A stretch of DNA of 64,000 bases. Origin: Cranoglanis bouderius. Its lineage: Eukaryota; Chordata; Actinopteri; Siluriformes; Cranoglanididae. A model generated the notes under the pieces. That model searched no databases. It was not told where the DNA came from and worked only from the letters and a program-made list of their open reading frames with translations. The stretch covers positions 16,490,527 through 16,554,526 of the forward strand of contig CM042548.1 of the NCBI GenBank assembly GCA_023630585.1. Direction: 5' to 3'. Below, piece after piece: positions 56,841 through 64,000 of the stretch; positions within the stretch are counted from its first letter, which is position 1; the number at the start of each line of letters is the position of its first letter. The position numbers and the translations under genes are program-made.

Positions 56841-57394
56841 AATCTGGTAAACCCAGAGAAGACCCACATGGACACAGGATCGAACCGGGGACCCTGGAGC
56901 TTTGTTTGAGGCAGCAAGGCTAGTTTGCACTTAATACAAAATATGAACATAGGAAACTAAATCACAATCCAGATCAATGTTGTGAACCAGTCCGGGAAAT
57001 CACAGTGCAAACAGACCAGAGGATCATCCAAAGGACAACCCAGGAGAATGGACCAATTATCAGACAATACATAAACGATCAGGAGAATAAGAATGCTTGG
57101 AATGTACACAATGTTTGGCAACATCATAATTACTGGCAAGACTTCACAATGCATGAATGTACTTTGGATGTGTACTGTATATACAACAGATTCAGGAGGT
57201 GAACCAAAATGGAATAGCAGAGGTCTCATTATAAATCTGGAAATCACAGGCTTTGCTGGTGGGACGAGGTCATGTCCTGGGTTACAGCTACATGCTGCAC
57301 CTAAGTCATAGCAAGAATATTATTTAGTATAGTCAACATGAAATTTACATGGTGTAGCACATCGTCATGGGGTAAACATACATTTACATACAAC

Positions 57395-57830
57395 ATACAT
57401 TTCTGGGCCTCATCTAGGCCAACTATGGCACATATGGCTCAGTTCTGGCAACACGAATAACTTCCACCTTCATGAGCTTTTTTATAATTTAGCTGTCAGT
57501 TTTTCCAGTGTGTGTTCTGAGGTAACCTCAATGTGTTCTGAGGTAAATCAGAATAGGCTGGTGACAATCAGCTAATTGTTTCTAGGGTAATGTTAATGTT
57601 GCTAGGATGGCAAAACAAGACCAGTAATAAAAGTCAGATGTTCTAGTGTTAATAAATAGGGTATGTTTTTGAATTTTTTAGCGTGAGCACCTCTACGACA
57701 AATAGCAATAACAGCAATGTTCAACAGCCAATGAGAATTTGAGAGGAAACCCAGACAGCATACATTTCTGGGCCTCATCTGGGCCAACTATGGCACATAT
57801 GGCTCAGTTCTGGCAACGGCAAAGGTCATA
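57395..57830. repeat. duplicated TTTCTGGGCCTCATCTGGGCC block
   Basis: A 66-bp segment at 57397-57462 recurs almost exactly at 57764-57827 (CATACATTTCTGGGCCTCATC...GGCTCAGTTCTGGCAAC), about 365 bp apart. This suggests overlapping insertions or a segmental duplication of an old repeat. The rest of 56940-58000 has no supported gene. Confidence 0.6.
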
Positions 57831-57959
57831 TCTGGCTCACACACAACACGCTGGTTTTAGGCATTGAGTTTTGGCTTGTTTTGTCTGGGCCCACATCTGG
57901 CATAGAAGCCTGCCACACTCATTCCATACAGAATGTGGGCCAGCTGTCATTTGCTATCT

Positions 57960-60890
57960 GGGAATATTGTAAGTGCAATACTATTAAAACATTACAAACA
58001 TAACATTATAAAAACAACATAACACGTTTCCAGGCCTCGTACAGTAAAAAAATTAACACATTTCTTCGCACCATGAGACCATATTGCACTAGGTCTCCTG
58101 GCAAAACAGACAATTCTTTTTTTCCCATGCGTTTCTCTTATTTCTCTTTTTTCTTGTTTTTCTATTAAAAAAAAAAAACAAAACCCACAGCACCACCACA
58201 GTAAGTTGTTCTGGCTTAATCTTGACAATGTCACATAATAGACAGCTCTTGTGTTTATTTTGGTGAGAAAGCAGGATTTGGGGATCAGGTGAGCTTCGAC
58301 TAGGATCTCTCCAGCTGAGAGACTGTGTAGTGTGCAAGGCAAGTTGTGTAGTGTGATCAGTTCCGTGTGTAGGGTCCGCTAGGCATTAGCAGATAAGCTA
58401 GTGATTGGAATATTCCATGTTTGAATCCTAACACAACACACACTACACACACTACACAGCGAGGGTGTTGGTGCGGATACAGGGAATCACCAAACAACTA
58501 GCATTTTTCCCTGTTTTAAGAGCCGAATGTAATCAGATGTGGGTGTTTACTAATGCTTGGTGTTTAAAAAAGAAGAGAAAAAAAAGGGTTTTACAAGTTG
58601 TACTTTACCATCTGTCACAGCACAGAGACAAATACGTCATCAGAGACAACGGTTACATGCAAGACAACAGTTCTGTGGTTTTATTGCTGACTCTGTAGCT
58701 GCTCAAAGCAAGCATGTAGTTCCCATTTAATTTGTATGCAGTTGCCAGTAAAATGTTTTTTTCCCCCCTTCCTCAGACATCACTGACTCATGGCTGTAAC
58801 GTTCACTGAGTACATTTGATTCCTATTTTAATGGTGGCCATGTATATAAATTGAATTGCTTAAAAGTTATACATTTCTAAATACTCTCAGCCTCGGAAGC
58901 TCCGCCCACAGGCCACTGAGTATTTGCTATTACACACATTTCTGGCCACAAGCTTCAGAATCTTGAGTGTTGAAATTTGATTGGTTCACTGCTTTACCTT
59001 GTATATAGGTATACACACTTTTATGTGCTTTTTTTTTTTTTTTTTAGCACAAAAACAAACTTTTCAACACCTCAACATATTAACTTTTTTCAGAGCATAG
59101 TTAAAAAAATAGAATTGCATCTTCAAAAGTTATTCAAGAGCTTGTGTGAAGAAAGCTACCATGCACATACAGTACACCTTCACATACTCACATTATCCAG
59201 TCCGCCAATCATGTAGCTAGATATAATGTTTATACTCATAATTTTAATTTGTATATTTTATGTATTACATATTAAATTAAATGCACATTAAAGCAATAAA
59301 AAGCGGCATCCTTTAGACAATTGGTGTGAGTCTTGAAAATGTCATTTTCTCCCTTTTCACTTTTCGGGGTAAACAGATTTTAAAATATTATACCTTTACT
59401 TGTGGTTGAGATTCATGCACAAGAGAAACACCCTTTAGTTCAGGAAAGTCTGTAGTTTTCAGAACTATATAGAAATGGTCAAAATTTCCCCATGTGAGGG
59501 ATTTTCCCAGGCAGCCACATGTATGTAATTTTACCGTGCAGCTCACAAGACAGTGAACTAAACCTATATGATGGTATGAATAAACGCCAAATGAGTACAC
59601 AGTAACTACACTGAATGGATTATGTCAAGTATCCAATTGTGCTATTTCCAGTCCTCTCTAAAGGCAAGATGGAAAATAAAAACACCGCACAAAATGTATG
59701 TGGCTCTCATGAAAGCTTTCATGAATATTTCGAGCTAACCGTGTCTGGATCCAAATATACATACCGAGGAAACAGGTAAATTTAGATGTAGGAACAGGCT
59801 GCAGTTCTGCGCTTGACTTTAAGTCATCTAGAACTAGATGTTTTTCTGACACTTAAGTGTTATTAGCTTAATGAACAGTTCCTTAGGCACTTAGTATCGC
59901 CATATGAATGAGGTTTAATTGATGTTCAAAATAGCTTCAATTAGCTAACGCTTGACATTCAGCTAAGTCAATGATTCAAGGTTTCGCTGCCAAACATGGC
60001 ACAGTTATATGATTTCAGACCAGATATGCTGAGAATGCTGAGAATAAAATCAGCTGCACCTCGAACTTGAGGACCTGAGCGCATTATACAAGCTCTCCTT
60101 TACTACGGCTCATTCCTCGTTCCGGGAGCGAGTCCAAGCTTTGCTGCTGACTCATGAGGCCTGCAAAATCCACATTGTGGCTTTAGTTCTGCTCTATTAC
60201 AGGCACTTCTTTCAGAGGTGTGTCAGTTTGAGACGGGGTAGCACATAAGCAGCAAGTGCAGGTCTTTTTTTTTTTTTTTTTTTAATACTTCAAATGCACA
60301 CAATTTCACATTAAACCATCGCTTATTCTAGACAGATTTGTTTCAGCGCTTAAACTTAGGTTGGAATCTTTTCTTAAACCCTTAAAGCTCTCACAAACTT
60401 GGAATAACAGGGTCTTTCTGTTAAAAAAGAATATTCTATTGCGAGGTGAAGCTACGGTGTTTGATGTGTCTTTACCCACTTAATGCTAGTCATTCAATAT
60501 TCGCCGCATGGCAGTAAATATGAGGATTAAAGCCATCTGGAATGTAGCGTTCATGATTACAGACTTAACGCCGTCTGAGTTACAATCAAGTTCTTACAAA
60601 GCTAACGTCACACATACAGTAATTAGATGCTCGACGCTGCCAAACTCCACACATGCATGTGTTAAACTAGGGAACTTTTCTGTCAGCATCACCGCAGATG
60701 GGCTTAATTTAAGACTGAAAGAACTGTGAAAGTTAGACCCTTACATTTATATTATTCTTACACGGACCATTTAAAAACAATACGCTCATGTAAATATTAC
60801 ATAGGATATTTATGTAAAGGACGCTGTGCAATTTTGAATGGCTAGTTTCCTCCTGATAAACATTCTGTTCTAAAAACTGATAAGAACAAA
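57960..60890. other. intergenic, no gene seen
   Basis: T-runs at 59030-59045 and 60267-60283. The stretch 59880-60250 is less AT-rich and free of visible repeats, so it could hold conserved non-coding sequence, but nothing in it is identifiable by eye. Confidence 0.35.
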
Positions 60891-60896
60891 AACTAC

Positions 60897-61262
60897 AGGG
60901 TGTCCCAAAAGTCTTAGTACATAGGGGACTATGTTTGCCAGCACCATGTGGGTTGTGCCTTCGTCAGTGGATGTTCATGGACGTTTACTTTTCGGTTGGT
61001 CTGCAACACATCCAGTTTTTTTTAATTTGTTAATAAGTTTTGTTAATAAGTGTCGTGTGAGTGAAGTGCTTGCCATGTTTCCTGTTAAAGTCCACCGCAA
61101 CCTTGTGACAGCTTCCCGATCCAGCCATGAGAATGATTTCAATACATTCTTCTTTTGTCAAGGGCTTTCTCAAAGGCTATCTGAAAAAAATATATATAAT
61201 AGTATGAAACATTTTGGAAGACATTTAGCTAAAAAGTGTTAATTTCCCATATGTATGGAGGC
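60897..61262 (+). mobile_element. mariner-like remnant
   Basis: Opens with CAGGGTGTCCCAAAAGTCTTAG, a mariner-type terminus. It contains a short frame ending in SMKHFGRHLAKKC and a CCATATGTATGGAGGC near the right end. The interior is largely deleted and no catalytic motif survives. Confidence 0.4.
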
Positions 61263-61424
61263 TTTTAGGCCTGTATTTTCACATGTTTTTACATTTAGCG
61301 CTGTAGCTTACTTGACTTAGTTGGTATATTTCTTTATTCGTTCTTATTATATTATTTGAAAACTGTTGTAACATTTAGCCTTGCTTTAAAAAAACATTGA
61401 ACATTGCATTGCTCTTAAATTGCT

Positions 61425-62010
61425 TTATACCACAGCATTGTTGAATTCTCCTTTCTCATTGGTCTGAAGGTATTGATGAATTAGATTTGGCTGAAATTCA
61501 TATAACTGGTTTACGTATATTAATGCGTTTCTTCAAATACGTTATTGTTTCTTAGTAACAGATACTCACATAACTGAAGTCTAAGAGTAAATATATTGTG
61601 ATATATATAATGTTGTGAGAAATTTCCATAAGAACTTCCACATAAGCAATTTGAGCTACTCCTTTAAGTTTCCTGCCATGACAAAGTCTTCAAGATGGAG
61701 GACACAGTAACATGGCGAGCTGCATATTTTTCCCCTCTTACTTAATATTTAACCTAACGAGAAACAGAAAAATGAGAGAGGCTAGTGAGGGAACTATTAT
61801 TTATAGCTGTTATAACATTAAAGTGATTACAGAAATGTTTTATAGACGTTTCACAGCATTCAGTGTAGCTCTAAATGGATAAAAAGTACAACTTGTTATT
61901 CATTCAGAGGTAAAAACTGTAATTATTGAGAAATAGATGTGGTATGAGACTAATAAAATACTGGACCTGCTGTTATTTGGAGGGGGAAAAAAGAAATCGG
62001 CTCCTGCGTG
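61425..62010 (+). repeat. MITE-like dispersed family copy, diverged
   Basis: TTATACCACAGCATTGTTGAATTC, CTCATTGGTCTGAAGGT, GTTTCTTAGTAACAG and AAAGTACAACTTGTTATTC are in family order but with insertions. Confidence 0.6.
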
Positions 62011-62730
62011 ATACACCACTCCATTTCATTTTGTGATTCTTTAGAAAATACGGTATGCTTATGTAGATATCCTGCTTTTATTTTGTAGAAAGTATTGGAT
62101 TTTAGGCTTTTATACAATGTAGATTCAATTTCAAATCAGACAAAATGAGCTCTGAATATTACATTGTTATTAATGAGATCCAAAAGCAGGCTAGGATTCA
62201 GAGGATACAATCAGTTCAAGGCTTTTATAAAGGCAAAGGTGGGTATGCAGGTTATGTAAGATTATTCACATCATATTTAGAAAAGGAAATACAAACTTAT
62301 AAACTGATTTTATTTGATAAATTTCACTATTACGAAACACATGAAACATTTGTTGCTTAAAACTTTTGTCTTCCTCATTTTGTCCCAAGGGTATACATCT
62401 TTATAACTGACCATATATTGTTCTTCATAGACTATTAGTACAGATATTTTGTGTTCCACACAAAATTGATTTAAAATTAAAGCCTGTACTTTCAGAGTCT
62501 GTGATAATCCAAGATGTTAGAGGATTTAGTATCTTGGCTTTGAAGGTTTGTTGACTGTGAAATTTAATTAAATCTCATGAAGTAGAGAAACAATTGCATT
62601 AAACTCTTTCTGAAGCGCAAAACTATCACAGCTTAAGTGAAAACAAAGGCACATTCATTATATGAGGTGTTACACAAGAGACGGTTAACAGTTTGCATAG
62701 GCCAGTATCGTGGTTTTCATTATATCACTT
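62011..62730. other. intergenic, no gene seen
   Basis: AT-rich. CGCAAAACTATCACAGCTTAAGTG...AAACAAAGGCACATTC at 62617-62650 is the inverse of 44705-44750 (GTGCCTTTGTTTTCACTTAAGCTGTGATAG), so a further dispersed repeat is shared by the two sites. Confidence 0.4.
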
Positions 62731-62734
62731 TATA

Positions 62735-63375
62735 CCACTGCGCTGTTGATTTCTTGATTCTGATTGGTCAGAAGGTGTTGATCAATTCTCTATAACAGCA
62801 GCTCTGACACTAGTTCCGGCTGCAAGGCAAATCACAGATTAATATTTAATACTTCATCATTTCCAGAGTAACAACTTAAAAAGGGAATTGTATGGCAGAA
62901 GAGCTATTTACACTGAATGTTTTTTTTTGTTGTTGTTGTTTTTTTTTAAATGTGTTGTTGATATGGTGCAGTTTTCTGGGAGGAGATGCTTATTAAGCAG
63001 TTTTTGGTCTCAGTGGAGTCTGCAGTGTCAGTGTTTTGTAACAGTAAAGCTGTAGCTTTAAGTTTTCGGGACTGAAAATGACAAGCTGCATTTTTTTCCT
63101 TTCTTTGGGGAATGACTGTTTAGGAATGTACTTATTTCTCATTAAATGTAATTATAAACATAAAATCTAAGACATATTCAATAAGAAATGTGTTTTTTGT
63201 TGTAAATGTTGTGAAATAGCTAAGATAAGGTAAGAGCAAAAAAACAAACAAAAAATAAAAAACACTGCAGGGTGTGCTGTTATAGGAAAATAATTGATAA
63301 CAGTTACTCTATATCACCACACCCCACCGTTGATTATTTTCCTATATCAGCATGTTCAAGAGTGTTTTATTCTTT
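62735..63375 (+). repeat. MITE-like dispersed family, longest copy
   Basis: Best representative of the family, about 640 bp. It runs from TTATACCACTGCGCTGTTGATT, CTGATTGGTCAGAAGGTG, TATAACAGCAGCTCTGAC, AAATCACAGATTAATATT and AGTAACAACTT through GATATGGTGCAGTTTTCTGG and CAGTGTTTTGTAACAG to GGAAAATAATTGATAACAG, TTGATTATTTTCCTATATC and GTTTTATTC. GATAACAG...ATTATTTTCC near the 3' end forms a hairpin. No coding remnant. Confidence 0.75.
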
Positions 63376-63386
63376 ATGTACTTAAT

Positions 63387-63861
63387 ATACACACATATAC
63401 CACTTTATTAGGAACACCTGTACACATGCACATTCATGCCGATATCTAATCAGCCAATCATTTGGCAGCAATGCAAAAAATCATGCAGATATAGGTCAGG
63501 AGCTTCATGTTCACATCAAACATCAGAATGGGGGAAAAGTCTGATCTCTGTGATTTTGATCATAGCATGGATGTTGGTACCAGAAATGCTGGTTTGAGTA
63601 TTTCAGGAACTGATGATCTCCTGGGAATTTCACACACAACACCTTGTTGATAAGAGAAGTTAGAGGAAAACGGCCTGATTGGTTCAAGCTGCCAGGAAGT
63701 ATATAGTAACTCAAATAATCACTCTTTACAACCGTGGTGAGCAGAAAAGTATCTCAGCATGCACAAAACATCGAATCTGCTGCCACACTATTGGCTCATT
63801 AGATAACTGCATGAATGTATAGATGTACAGGTGTTCCTGTTAAAGTGGACGGTGGGTGTAT
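63387..63861 (+). mobile_element. Tc1-type deletion derivative, TTAGGAACACC family, copy 3
   Basis: The left end CCACTTTATTAGGAACACCTG to about 63470 pairs with the right end CAGGTGTTCCTGTTAAAGTGG and its neighbours, giving inverted repeats of about 60-75 bp. The interior retains the transposase N-terminal fragment region (REVRGK-like, GGTTCAAGCTGCCAGGAAG) and lacks the catalytic part. Confidence 0.75.
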
Positions 63862-64000
63862 TTTAAAATTCCTAACAAAGGCACATTCATGTTGCATGAA
63901 GGGCATATGTAAAAGGAAATTAGATGAATATTATTGAAACTGACTTGGGAAGAGGATCATGCTCAGCCTGTGTTAGAGTTTGCAGCATACAATTTTTTAC

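Noticed and set aside
59880..60250. Possible conserved non-coding enhancer
   Set aside because: Only an impression from lower repeat content; no alignment was possible, so it is not claimed as a finding.
1..64000. Prokaryote-type systems (phage, toxin-antitoxin, defence islands, operons)
   Set aside because: Spliced vertebrate genes, SINE-like repeats and Tc1/LTR elements show a fish nuclear genome; no tRNA or rRNA gene was recognised either.

Overview
The window is nuclear DNA of a teleost fish. Its genes are split by GT-AG introns, it is AT-rich, it is crowded with Tc1/mariner elements and fish-type SINE-like and MITE-like repeats, and it has long CA/GT and ATT microsatellites. The repeat mix resembles an otophysan such as a catfish, but the species cannot be fixed from the sequence alone. 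There is no bacterial or phage content.

Three host protein-coding genes are present, all on the + strand. (1) fut9 at 9349-10428 has a single 359-codon coding exon for alpha-1,3-fucosyltransferase 9. A possible non-coding first exon and CpG-rich promoter lie near 4.7-5.05 kb. (2) fhl5 at 31123-35252 has five coding exons joined here by hand and encodes a 280-residue four-and-a-half-LIM protein. (3) A tgfbrap1-like (Vps3/Vps39 family) gene at 37820-47591 has 11 coding exons joined here by hand, giving 840 residues with a C-terminal zinc-finger exon. fut9 and fhl5 are near neighbours on human 6q16. The pairing of an FHL gene with TGFBRAP1 matches human 2q12 (FHL2-TGFBRAP1). The window therefore looks like the FHL5-side paralogon still carrying its TGFBRAP1-like partner. 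ufl1, which lies between FUT9 and FHL5 in human, was not seen. An inverted, decayed copy of tgfbrap1-like exon 10 lies at 52494-52706.

The rest is mostly mobile DNA. 0-8 kb: nested Tc1-like remnants, a complete non-autonomous Tc1 element with about 200-bp inverted repeats (6304-7235), and deletion derivatives of another Tc1-type family. 11.1-11.4 kb: a SINE-like repeat. 14709-19075: a complete LTR retrotransposon on the - strand with a 5-bp target duplication. It has a short gag, a very long repeat-built coding region and no pol. An 11-nt primer-binding site pairs with the predicted 5' end of its own RNA, which suggests Tf1/sushi-type self-priming. 25.8-29.3 kb: three Tc1-like elements nested in one another. 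The youngest (27312-28877) has an open transposase with a DD35E catalytic triad and nearly identical terminal repeats. 42-49 kb: a large minisatellite and several copies of one MITE-like family inside and after the tgfbrap1-like gene. 49-64 kb: LTR fragments, a solo LTR related to the 14.7-19.1 kb element, simple repeats, a short interstitial telomere-type array and more MITE-like and Tc1 derivatives.

The three host genes act independently: Golgi glycan fucosylation, LIM-scaffold transcriptional co-regulation, and endosomal tethering. Nothing in the sequence suggests an operon-like or jointly working system. The novelty lies in the mobile elements and in the evolutionary history of the fhl5/tgfbrap1-like pair.
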